Source: a virus
IMG/VR virus record: IMGVR_UViG_3300006754_000148
Coordinates: 1-25,481 of that record
Length of the DNA stretch: 25,481 nucleotides
Strand: one strand, 5' to 3'
In this document: piece by piece, positions 1 through 7,246 of the stretch
Position numbering within the stretch: the first letter of the stretch is position 1
How the letters are laid out: every line of letters begins with the position of its first letter
Position numbers and translations under genes: made by a program
The notes under the pieces: generated by a model
Seen by the model: the letters and a program-made list of their open reading frames with translations, nothing else
Told to the model about the DNA's origin: nothing
The model's database searches: none

Positions 1-1272
1 ATGACGGCAACGACTACTACGCTGGACAAAGCCCTGAAGGAATATTATCTTCCTCCAGCGCGTGAACAGCTAAATAATGAAAATATGATGCTTGCTCAGA
101 TTGAACGAACAACTCAGCATGTTGAAGGTCGCGAAGCGGTCCTCTCTTTGCACGTAGGCCGTAACAGCGGTATTGGTGCAAGAGCGGAAGGCGGAGAACT
201 TCCAACTGCTGGTAACCAGCAATACATTGATGCAAGAGTAGGTCTTGCATACAACTATTTGCGGATTCGTGTATCTGGTCAAGCTATGAAAGCTACTGCA
301 AGTGACTCTGGGTCATTTGTTCGTGCGCTTTCAAACGAAATGACAAACGGTGTCAACGATCTACGTCGTGATATCAATAGGCAAATATTTAATGATGGTA
401 ACGGTACTATTGCTCGATGCGCTAGTAACTCAAGCCAGGTTATTACTTTGCACGCAGATACAACTATCGCTCAAGCAAATCAGATCGAAGTTGGTATGCG
501 AATTGATCTTGGTACGTTAGCTGATCCTGACGAACTTTCAACAGATTCCACTGGTTTAGTGGTTTCTGCTGTAGACAAGTCAAACTTAGCAGCAGTTACG
601 GTTACCGTAACTGGTACAATAGGAGCTTCTGTTGACACAAGCGATTACATCACTCGTTTCAACAGCGGTAAATCTGCTGATGGATCAGGAGCTGACGCTG
701 CTGATAGTCTAGGTACATTGGAACTCATCGGTCTTCAAAAGATCGTAGGAGTTGCAGGAACCTCACTACACGGCACAGATTCAAGCACATACCCTGTATG
801 GGCATCTGTATCTAGTTCAAATAGCGGAACTAACCGAGCTGCAACTGACACTCTCTTTGAGAAAGTCATTGACGATATCGACATAGAAGCAGGCAAAGCC
901 CCTAATCTATGTGTCACCACTAAAGGTGTTCGTCGAAACTACGCAGCACAGTTGAAGAGCATGAAGCGCTTCAATGACGGAGCTTCTCTTACCCTAAAGG
1001 GTGGGTTCAAAGCTTTGACCATTGATTGCGGAGATGTTTCACTTCCACTAGTCGCTGACCGTGACTGTACTGGAAACACAGCATACATGATCAATACCAA
1101 CCACATCACACAACATGAAATGTCTGATTGGGAATGGGCTGATTATGATGGTGCAGTTCTCAGGAACCGTTCCGGTTACGATGAATGGCAAGCATTCATG
1201 TTCAAATATCATCAACTCTGTACTGACCAGAGAAATACACACGGTATAATTTCTGATCTATCGGAGAGTTAA
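1..1272 (+). CDS. Major capsid protein (HK97-fold type)
   Basis: A 423-residue protein that probably forms the icosahedral shell. The N-terminus, a helix beginning LDKALKEYYLPP and followed by a glutamine/asparagine-rich stretch, is typical of a family of phage capsid proteins. Residues about 50-110 hold the glycine-rich GARAEGGELP region followed by NYLRIRVSGQAM, as expected for the extended loop and spine helix region of the HK97 fold. The middle (about 140-230) is Ser/Thr/Ala/Asp-rich and may be a surface insertion. The C-terminal part contains a conserved-looking aromatic stretch (SDWEWADYDG). The ATG is the first base of the window. The N-terminus looks complete, but an upstream extension cannot be excluded. 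It leads a rightward structural operon. The stop is followed 2 nt later by the next ATG, so translation is likely coupled. Assignment rests on family resemblance and position, not on a search. Confidence 0.85.
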   Translation: MTATTTTLDKALKEYYLPPAREQLNNENMMLAQIERTTQHVEGREAVLSLHVGRNSGIGARAEGGELPTAGNQQYIDARVGLAYNYLRIRVSGQAMKATASDSGSFVRALSNEMTNGVNDLRRDINRQIFNDGNGTIARCASNSSQVITLHADTTIAQANQIEVGMRIDLGTLADPDELSTDSTGLVVSAVDKSNLAAVTVTVTGTIGASVDTSDYITRFNSGKSADGSGADAADSLGTLELIGLQKIVGVAGTSLHGTDSSTYPVWASVSSSNSGTNRAATDTLFEKVIDDIDIEAGKAPNLCVTTKGVRRNYAAQLKSMKRFNDGASLTLKGGFKALTIDCGDVSLPLVADRDCTGNTAYMINTNHITQHEMSDWEWADYDGAVLRNRSGYDEWQAFMFKYHQLCTDQRNTHGIISDLSES

Positions 1273-1274
1273 TC

Positions 1275-1580
1275 ATGGCTCTAGCGATATCAGAACAAGA
1301 CCGGCGTATAATGGGAGATCGTGTCGTAATAGATGCGAAGGTAACTTTCAGTGGAACTTATCCAGCAGGGGGAGAAGCTCTTGCAGCTTCTGCTTTTGAT
1401 GGGTTAATCCAAATAGATAGTTGTATACCTCATTCTCAAAGTGCTGCTGGTATTACCGTAGTGTTTGACAGTACTAATACTAAGTTAAAAGTATATGACG
1501 AGAACGATACTTCAGGTGTTGAGGCTGAGTTCAGCGGTACATGTACAATTAACCACTTGGTACAAGTCACAGGTAAATAA
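1275..1580 (+). CDS. Small beta-rich protein, candidate head decoration protein
   Basis: A 101-residue protein starting 2 nt after the capsid gene stop, with GGAG at 1263-1266 as ribosome site. After a short charged N-terminus (ISEQDRRIMG) the sequence alternates hydrophobic and polar residues (VVIDAKVTFSGTY, AGITVVFD, TKLKVYDE, GTCTINHLVQV), suggesting a small beta-sandwich. No transmembrane segment or catalytic motif is visible. The size, beta-rich character and position directly after the major capsid gene fit a capsid decoration or stabilisation protein, or another abundant head component. It is followed by a strong hairpin that could separate its expression from the downstream genes. The function is inferred from context only. 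It could equally be an uncharacterised virion protein. Confidence 0.6.
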   Translation: MALAISEQDRRIMGDRVVIDAKVTFSGTYPAGGEALAASAFDGLIQIDSCIPHSQSAAGITVVFDSTNTKLKVYDENDTSGVEAEFSGTCTINHLVQVTGK

Positions 1581-1588
1581 CCTCTAAA

Positions 1589-1633
1589 CTAGGTCCGGCA
1601 GGGTTTTTATCCTTTCTTCCCTGTCGGACTTAG
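1589..1633 (+). promoter_or_regulatory. 15-bp inverted repeat (hairpin) between head genes
   Basis: The arms 1589-1603 and 1619-1633 can pair over 15 positions with a 15-nt loop (1604-1618). The inner 11 positions are G+C-rich (GTCCGGCAGGG against CCCTGTCGGAC) with a single G-U wobble. The outer positions add C-G, T-A, A-T and another G-U. It lies between the candidate decoration gene and the next gene. No T-run follows the 3' arm, so it is not a standard intrinsic terminator. The T-rich segment is in the loop. The 3' arm ends within the TAGGAG that serves as the Shine-Dalgarno of the gene starting at 1641. It may attenuate transcription, be an RNA-processing or stability element, or mask the ribosome site. 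Confidence 0.75.
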
Positions 1634-1640
1634 GAGTGTT

Positions 1641-2072
1641 ATGGACAAGCGATCAGAATTAACCCGACGTATACGTGAAACCAAACTTATCGGCGGTGAC
1701 CTAACAGATATTATTACTAAAGGTTCACCGGCTATGGGTTGGGAAGGCGATCCCTTTCTCATGGTATGTTGGAATAAAGAACTGAATCGTATCGAAATAT
1801 GGGATGAAAGGAACGGAGCTGGCATGGAAACCCTTGTCGGCTCTGCTCCTTTTGACCCGCTACCAAATCCGTATCAAATGGTTCAATACCTTATGATGCG
1901 GGATATGTCACGAAAATCTATTAACCAGATAGTTCAAGAGATAGATGATCATAACGACAAAATAATAGACGATAAGAAAAAAGAACAGGCTGATCGTATG
2001 GAAGAAGCTGAAGATAGAGTTGCTTTAGCTCACCATCAAACTGTTGGTGGCTATAGAGGAAGATTGTACTAA
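1641..2072 (+). CDS. Hypothetical structural-operon protein
   Basis: A 143-residue protein I do not recognise. It begins with a charged helix (MDKRSELTRRIRETK). A compact region rich in Trp/Gly/Pro follows (GWEGDPFLMVCWNKELNRIEIWDE, written here only as its start WEGDPF and end RIEIWDE). Then come NPYQMVQYLMMRDMSRKSI and a highly charged probable coiled coil from about residue 95 to 130. There is no signal peptide or membrane segment. The ATG at 1641 follows GGAG at 1633-1636, which partly lies inside the 3' arm of the upstream hairpin, so its translation could depend on RNA folding. Its place between the capsid genes and the adaptor suggests a head-assembly or head-completion job, but nothing in the sequence proves it. 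Confidence 0.6.
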   Translation: MDKRSELTRRIRETKLIGGDLTDIITKGSPAMGWEGDPFLMVCWNKELNRIEIWDERNGAGMETLVGSAPFDPLPNPYQMVQYLMMRDMSRKSINQIVQEIDDHNDKIIDDKKKEQADRMEEAEDRVALAHHQTVGGYRGRLY

Positions 2073-2081
2073 GGTAGAAGT

Positions 2082-2486
2082 ATGGTAGATAAACCAAGAG
2101 GAAGTTTGGATAGACAACGAATTGGTGCAGGGCAAGAACGAATAGATCCTTTACGAAGGCAACAACGGCGTGCTAATACAAAACCACGCAAGTCACTCCC
2201 TACGAGAGAGCAGGGGGCGCGGCCTCAAGGAGGTCAGGGGCAGCAGCAACCAAGTAAAGTAAAGGCAGCTCCTGGGCTTGCAGAAAGAATGGGAGAGGTT
2301 GCACAAGGTCCGTTACCGGCGCAAGGGCAGCAACCTACAGGTCCTGCAAGCACTACTCCTGCAAAGTTGGGGCCTTCATTTCCAATAGATTTTGATAATT
2401 TACCGCAAGGAGCTAAGGATATTATCCATGGAGCTATCTTTGCTGCAGCTTTTAAAGAAAGGTTTGAAGATGACCGCAGCATCTAG
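2082..2486 (+). CDS. Gln/Gly/Pro-rich, probably disordered protein
   Basis: A 134-residue protein with strong low complexity. Residues 1-45 are basic (RQRIGAGQERIDPLRRQQRR). Residues about 45-95 are rich in Gln, Gly, Pro and Ala (ARPQGGQGQQQPSK, PLPAQGQQPTGPAS). Only the last 30 or so residues look like a folded element, an amphipathic helix around AKDIIHGAIFAAAFKERF. Nucleotides about 2190-2360 are clearly more G+C-rich than the surrounding genes, a result of the Gly/Pro/Ala codons. It sits 9 nt after the previous gene with AAGG upstream, and its 3' end overlaps the start of the adaptor-like gene by 17 nt. The pattern would suit an assembly or scaffold-like helper whose C-terminal helix binds a partner, but no family was recognised. 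Confidence 0.6.
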   Translation: MVDKPRGSLDRQRIGAGQERIDPLRRQQRRANTKPRKSLPTREQGARPQGGQGQQQPSKVKAAPGLAERMGEVAQGPLPAQGQQPTGPASTTPAKLGPSFPIDFDNLPQGAKDIIHGAIFAAAFKERFEDDRSI

Positions 2487-3105
2487 CTTAATTGTATCTA
2501 TCCGCAATCGAGTTAATTTATCCACAGATGATGCACGTGTAAATGATACTAATTTGCTTGATTTTGTTAACGCAGCTATTCAAGATGTCGAATCTCAAAA
2601 AGAATGGCCTTGGCGAGAAAAGATAGCTAATTTAAGTGTTGCTGCGGATGATAATCAATATACGATTACAAGCCATGCAGCGGATTGGAAGACAACGTTA
2701 TCTCTAACTATTGTTGATCCTCCTGCTGTGTTACAACGTAAGACTTGGAAATGGACACGGCGTATGGCTTGGGATGATTGGAAAGGAACTCCTGCTTTCT
2801 ATACTGAACACGCTGGGGAACTATATCTATTTCCTATCCCTGATAAAGCGATTACGATACAACATCGTTATCTTGAAACAGTCGATGTTCTTGGTAGCAC
2901 AAGCGCTACTGTGGGTAACCCTGATTGGTTTGATCCTATTATAATTACAAAAGCTGCTTCTTATGTTGCTCAAAAGTTGCGTGATACAGAGTTGTATCAG
3001 ATGTTAGAAACTCAGTACAAGCAGCAATTAAAGTCTTTTGCTGATGATGTTAGTCGTAACTATGAGCCTCTTACTGTGCATACTCGTCGTGATTCGGAGT
3101 TCTAA
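2470..3105 (+). CDS. Head-to-tail adaptor (neck) protein-like
   Basis: A 211-residue protein. The ATG at 2470 is preferred because AAAG/AAAGG lies just upstream and the protein then begins MTAASSLIVSIRNRVNLS, a normal adaptor-like start. The open frame extends back to 2392 but would overlap the preceding gene much further. Helical N-terminal region: NLLDFVNAAIQDVESQKEWPW. Central beta-rich segment with GTPAFYTEHAGELYLFPIPD followed by ITIQHRYLE, a pattern I associate with phage adaptor / tail-tubular-A-like proteins that build the ring between portal and nozzle. The C-terminal helices contain KAASYVAQKLRDTELYQMLE and KQQLKSFADDV. It directly precedes the nozzle-like gene (2-nt gap), as adaptor genes do in podoviruses. 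Assignment is by pattern and synteny. Confidence 0.65.
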   Translation: MTAASSLIVSIRNRVNLSTDDARVNDTNLLDFVNAAIQDVESQKEWPWREKIANLSVAADDNQYTITSHAADWKTTLSLTIVDPPAVLQRKTWKWTRRMAWDDWKGTPAFYTEHAGELYLFPIPDKAITIQHRYLETVDVLGSTSATVGNPDWFDPIIITKAASYVAQKLRDTELYQMLETQYKQQLKSFADDVSRNYEPLTVHTRRDSEF

Positions 3106-3107
3106 CT

Positions 3108-4922
3108 ATGCCGGTAGAGGACAAGGATATTGTCACTTATAAAGATTGGCGAAGCGGGCCTTGGCATAGAGTAGGTCCTGATCATGGACCAGGGCAGGGC
3201 TTTAATTATGATTCTTGCAATATGCAAGTTTATGAAAATGGCTCGTTAGGGCCTCGTCCTTGTTTGAAAGAGATCGGGATGGTTGGAGATATTCTAAATC
3301 GGGAAGCTAATCAGAAATTCGTTGGCGGGATTTGGTATCAAGCTACCGATTATGGGATGGGTCCTTTAGGAATTGGTACGGATGATAAAGCAAGATTTCA
3401 TGCTATAGAATCTACAGCTTCAGATCCGTACTATTGGGATGAAACTGCACATGCTCAAGGCGTAATGGGTGGTAGCGACCTGGGTTGGGGTACGTTCAGG
3501 GTATTGGATAAACCTGCTAGGTATTCAGATGCTGCTTGGGATGCTAGTTCTGAAATACTTATTAGCGCTATGCCTTTTCAAAGATTAGGTCATGATAAAG
3601 TTATTGTTGGAGGAGATGGATATCTTAAAGGTTTAGATGATACTGGAGCTGATGGTTTTCAAGCTATTACAGCTAGCGCCGATGGAAGTTTAACAGATAA
3701 CGAATATCCGCAGTTATGGGACCCTGCAGCGTTATTTGCATGGCGAGATAGATTCTGGTCGTGGGGAGATTATGGCCCAGGATCAGGAACATACAATGGG
3801 AATAGAATCCATTACTCTGCTATAGGTGCAATAGAGACATGGGGTGCTACTGACTATATAGATGTAGGAGCTGATTCAGAATTACCTGTTATCGGAGTAT
3901 GGCCAGTATTTGATAATCTGTTAATAGCTATGGCTGATAGCAGGTGGTACAGGTACACGTTTGCAGATAATCCAGATTTTGGTGAGATACGATACATTGG
4001 AACAAAAGTAATCCCTGATTTTATGGTGACAGCAGCTACTACTGGAAGCGCTATTATTTATATAACGCGTCAAAGTGGAGTTGTGGTAGCTTCAAAAGAA
4101 AATATTGATGATCAAAGCTTTAATTATGTTGGTGTTCCTAAAGACGGAGATGATGTTCAAGATGTTTACTTCATGAGAGGAAACACTTCTCATGCTCATA
4201 ATGCTATTTCTTTACCTTATAAAGTTAAGACAGTAAGTGCGACGACTCCAGATAATGTTTATAAAGGTGATAGGTCTTTAGAACTTGTCAATGGGGTTTG
4301 GACTCATCATCTATATTTTGGTCCAGGTGATGATAGCGTTTTAAATCCTGCGATAATTGATGTTATTCCTTTGGGTAATGACCATTTTGGTTATTACACG
4401 ATAGATGAATACAATACTGCTACTGGAGTTAAAGATTGTTTATATACTCGCCCTGTTACTTTAAATAGACCGTCTAATAGTAATGATACGTTTACTTCAA
4501 ATAGTGAGGTAGCTACGCATACAAACGATACGGATAATCGTTTTGAAGGAGTAGTATGGTTAGCAACTTACCGACCTCAGGATAAAGCTACTGCTGCTAT
4601 AGAGAAAGTAATTATTGATTTTGATTACTGGAATTCTTCAGGATTTACTGCCCCAGCGTTTACAGTGAAAGCTAATTGCGTTCATGATGGAGATGAATTA
4701 AATACTATTACTGTAGGTAGCTTGGACGAAAGCGAGTTGAATGATACTGCTGGAACAGTGTATATACCTAAACGTGGACGAGTTGTTTTAAGACCAGCTC
4801 GTATGCCTTTATGTTCTCAAATCAATGTATTTATTGATGGTATTCAGTCAGTAGCATTTAATGAGATAAGTGTTGAATATGCTGTTGAATCACAAACACC
4901 AATAACTAATGTGAACACATGA
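3108..4922 (+). CDS. Tail nozzle / tail-tubular-B-like protein
   Basis: A 604-residue protein without membrane segments and rich in Gly, Asp and aromatic residues. Its early motif NMQVYENGSLGPRPCL resembles the N-terminal strand of podovirus nozzle proteins, in which the gene is read as a beta-propeller/tube that extends the short tail. Many short beta-type segments follow (FVGGIWYQATDYG, RDRFWSWGDYGPG, LLIAMADSRWYRYTF). The start ATG at 3108 is supported by CGGAG about 8 nt upstream and sits 2 nt after the adaptor stop. Its stop overlaps the next start in an ATGA, so translation of the fibre is coupled. Length is in the range seen for nozzle proteins (about 600-800). The call is inferred from pattern, size and gene order. 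Confidence 0.6.
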   Translation: MPVEDKDIVTYKDWRSGPWHRVGPDHGPGQGFNYDSCNMQVYENGSLGPRPCLKEIGMVGDILNREANQKFVGGIWYQATDYGMGPLGIGTDDKARFHAIESTASDPYYWDETAHAQGVMGGSDLGWGTFRVLDKPARYSDAAWDASSEILISAMPFQRLGHDKVIVGGDGYLKGLDDTGADGFQAITASADGSLTDNEYPQLWDPAALFAWRDRFWSWGDYGPGSGTYNGNRIHYSAIGAIETWGATDYIDVGADSELPVIGVWPVFDNLLIAMADSRWYRYTFADNPDFGEIRYIGTKVIPDFMVTAATTGSAIIYITRQSGVVVASKENIDDQSFNYVGVPKDGDDVQDVYFMRGNTSHAHNAISLPYKVKTVSATTPDNVYKGDRSLELVNGVWTHHLYFGPGDDSVLNPAIIDVIPLGNDHFGYYTIDEYNTATGVKDCLYTRPVTLNRPSNSNDTFTSNSEVATHTNDTDNRFEGVVWLATYRPQDKATAAIEKVIIDFDYWNSSGFTAPAFTVKANCVHDGDELNTITVGSLDESELNDTAGTVYIPKRGRVVLRPARMPLCSQINVFIDGIQSVAFNEISVEYAVESQTPITNVNT

Positions 4923-6307
4923 CAAATTGGTCTGACTATATAAATAAATCTGTTGCTGTAGACGATTCCCCTGTTTTCTCTTCTGTGAGTATTAGGACAG
5001 GAATGGTATTAAATGGGAATCTTCGTCAATCAAGAGGAAAAATAGCTTCTTCTAACTTTACTGCAGGTAGTACAGGTTATTCTTTAAACGCAGAAGATGG
5101 AAGCATAGAGGTACAGCATGTTACATCTAATGGCGGTTTGTATGGAGCTACTATTACAGGTGGCGAAATGTCAGTAGGTGAACATTTCTTTGTCACAGCA
5201 TCCTCATCGGGTGGAACAGATGTTGTCTTTGGAGTTGGGGAACATACAGGTATTAAGACCCAAAGTTCGTCAGGTGATTATTCGCTTGCTGGTGTTGCGC
5301 TTACAACTGCTGCTTCTGGCGCTGGAGGAGGTCCCTTTCAGGTAAATAAGAATGGTGCTTTGACAACCACTGGCATAACCATGGACAGTGTTTCTCTGAC
5401 TACCATACAAACAGGTAGCGAATCATTCGTAGATAACGATACGTCTTTAATGACTTCTGCTGCGATACAGGATAAGATTCAAGGGACTACAAGTGTTGGT
5501 ACATTAACTTCTTTAACTGTAAGCGGTGCAGGCACATTTGGTGATGGTAGTGCTGCATCTCCTAGCATTACGTTTACTAACGATACAGATACTGGTTTTT
5601 ATAGTCATGATGCTAATGAAGTAGGTATATCAGTTGGTGGTAATGAAGTTTGGTATGTTAGCACTGCTGGTAACAACGTTTGGAAAACCCATACTAACGC
5701 CACTATGTATAATTATATGCTTGGGGCTTCTCACGCTATCCTTTACATGGGCGGTCACTCCTCTATAACTCAGGGCGGTTTTTACGTAACAAGTTCAGGG
5801 TATTTGTACAGTAGGGCTGGTGGTGCGTGGAGGACAAGACAAAAATCTAACGAGTTCAGACCCTACACTAATAACGTTATGTCTTGCGGTACTGATGCTG
5901 CTGAATGGACTGAAGTTTGGGCCTACGATACATCAGTTAACCATTCTGATGTTAACGCTAAAACAGATATTGTTGACACTACGTTAGGGCTTGACTTTAT
6001 TAAGTCTCTTAGGCCAAGACAATACAAGTGGAAAGACGGTGGTGTCCGTAACCATCAAGGTTTTATAGCGCAAGAAGTTAAAGCTGTGCTTAATTCGCAA
6101 GGTGGAACTGACGCTTCTTCTCAGTCAATGTGGATAGATACTTCTATCAAAAGCGAACCTCAGCTTTTACCTGACCATGACGATCCTGAAACGTTTATTG
6201 AAGTTCCTGCTTCTAATTATCAAGCGTTAAGGTACGGTGAATTGACTGCACCTATCGTTAAGGCTATACAAGAACTTGAAACAAGAGTAACAGCATTGGA
6301 AGGATAA
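4919..6307 (+). CDS. Tail fibre with C-terminal S74 intramolecular chaperone
   Basis: A 462-residue receptor-binding fibre or appendage subunit. Residues 1-230 are Ser/Thr/Gly-rich repeats of short beta segments. They include FVDNDTSLMTSAAIQDKI, a wording common in fibres of aquatic phages, and ITFTNDTDTGFYSHDANEVG at about 217-236. Residues about 343-462 form the peptidase S74 chaperone domain. Its start SDVNAK places Ser343 and Lys348 with the spacing of the catalytic Ser-Lys pair, followed by LGLDFIKSLRPRQYKWKDGG, HQGFIAQEV and a terminal trimeric coiled coil (PIVKAIQELETRVTALEG). In this family the domain helps fibre trimers fold and then cuts itself off before the Ser, leaving here a fibre of about 342 residues. 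The ATG overlaps the nozzle stop by 4 nt. A host-specificity role is inferred. Confidence 0.85.
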   Translation: MTNWSDYINKSVAVDDSPVFSSVSIRTGMVLNGNLRQSRGKIASSNFTAGSTGYSLNAEDGSIEVQHVTSNGGLYGATITGGEMSVGEHFFVTASSSGGTDVVFGVGEHTGIKTQSSSGDYSLAGVALTTAASGAGGGPFQVNKNGALTTTGITMDSVSLTTIQTGSESFVDNDTSLMTSAAIQDKIQGTTSVGTLTSLTVSGAGTFGDGSAASPSITFTNDTDTGFYSHDANEVGISVGGNEVWYVSTAGNNVWKTHTNATMYNYMLGASHAILYMGGHSSITQGGFYVTSSGYLYSRAGGAWRTRQKSNEFRPYTNNVMSCGTDAAEWTEVWAYDTSVNHSDVNAKTDIVDTTLGLDFIKSLRPRQYKWKDGGVRNHQGFIAQEVKAVLNSQGGTDASSQSMWIDTSIKSEPQLLPDHDDPETFIEVPASNYQALRYGELTAPIVKAIQELETRVTALEG

Positions 6308-6309
6308 TA

Positions 6310-6444
6310 ATGGATATTACATTAGAAGAAATAGTAGCAGAGATGGACAAAAGCTTCAGCAAGGAGCTAACCATCTGCGTACAAAAGCTACAAATACAAA
6401 AACTACAACAAATCGTTGATGACAACAAGGGAGAAGAGGAGTAA
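6310..6444 (+). CDS. Small 44-residue coiled-coil ORF
   Basis: A 44-codon frame beginning ATG at 6310, 2 nt after the fibre stop, with GGAAGGA (6298-6304) well placed as ribosome site, and ending at TAA 6442-6444. The predicted peptide begins MDITLEEIVAEMDKSF and continues with a Gln/Lys/Leu heptad-like helix (VQKLQIQKLQQIVDDN), then an acidic tail. It contains no transmembrane segment, so it is not an obvious holin. The strong ribosome site and exact fit between the flanking genes argue that it is real. No family was recognised. It might be a small assembly partner of the fibre or of the LysM protein, but this is guesswork. Confidence 0.6.
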   Translation: MDITLEEIVAEMDKSFSKELTICVQKLQIQKLQQIVDDNKGEEE

Positions 6445-6453
6445 TATACTCAT

Positions 6454-7245
6454 ATGGCATCGTGGACTGTAAAACCTGGCGATACTCTTTGGAGTATCTG
6501 GCAAGAAAACTTACAAGAACATGGAGTTTCTTGGGCTGATTTCCAAGAATTAAACTCTGATCTTGATTTTGGTTATGGTAGCATAATAAATGTCGGTGAT
6601 AGTGTTAATATTGGAAGTTCAGTCCCTGAAGATATCGTTGACTCTATTCCTGATATGTCCCCTGATGACACTGACACTGGGACTGACGATACCTTATCTA
6701 TTAATGCTCGTGAGGAATTACTATCTGATCCTGCATACGCATCTTTTATGGCTTCATTCGGAATGGATCTAGCTACTACTGAAGCTACTTTACAGTCTAC
6801 GTATGAACGTTTATTAGCAGGATCAACAAGAAGTTTTGGACAATGGGGTGGTCCAATGTATCAAGAAGATGATCCAAGTACACCTGAGAACGAAGCTCTT
6901 TATGGAGTTATGGAAGAAGGAGAGCTTAGAGAAGCCACTAAAGAAGAGTTACTTGATCCAAGTCTCCGAAGTGGAGGACAGTACGACATACAATATGGTC
7001 GTTTAATGGAAGATAGTCAGAATCTGTACGGTGGAAAAGGCATGGCATTTGGCGGTGGCGCTAAGAAAGCAAATGTGAGACTCATGGAAGAACGTGATTT
7101 AGGCAAGTTAGATCTACAGCAGGCTTCGCTCGAAGGGTATCAAGGCGCTCAAATGTTGCAAAGAAAAGAGAAAGAAGCTCTTATACGTAGGAAATTAAAG
7201 GAAGAGCAAGAAGCAGCAGAACGACTATCTTTGGATACGGTCTAG
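6454..7245 (+). CDS. LysM-domain virion protein
   Basis: A 263-residue protein. Residues 2-54 form a LysM domain (VKPGDTLWSIWQENL ... SIINVGDSVNIG), a module that binds N-acetylglucosamine in peptidoglycan and related glycans. A short Asp/Thr/Ser linker follows (about 55-80). The rest has no recognised domain and ends in a basic/acidic coiled coil (about 222-258, e.g. RKEKEALIRRKLKEEQEAAE). No hydrolase motif or signal peptide is seen, so it is unlikely to be the endolysin by itself. GAGGAG lies 12 nt before the ATG, a rather long spacing. Its place between the fibre and two large putative internal proteins suggests a virion component that grips the cell wall during adsorption or DNA entry. 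The LysM call is firm, the role is inferred. Confidence 0.75.
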   Translation: MASWTVKPGDTLWSIWQENLQEHGVSWADFQELNSDLDFGYGSIINVGDSVNIGSSVPEDIVDSIPDMSPDDTDTGTDDTLSINAREELLSDPAYASFMASFGMDLATTEATLQSTYERLLAGSTRSFGQWGGPMYQEDDPSTPENEALYGVMEEGELREATKEELLDPSLRSGGQYDIQYGRLMEDSQNLYGGKGMAFGGGAKKANVRLMEERDLGKLDLQQASLEGYQGAQMLQRKEKEALIRRKLKEEQEAAERLSLDTV

Positions 7246-7246
7246 T

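Noticed and set aside
1589-1633. Hairpin read as a standard intrinsic terminator
   Set aside because: No T-run follows the 3' arm on either strand, so only a general regulatory or processing role is claimed.
2392-2469. N-terminal extension of the adaptor-like gene
   Set aside because: It would lie wholly within the previous gene in another frame. ATG 2470 gives a normal start with a ribosome site.
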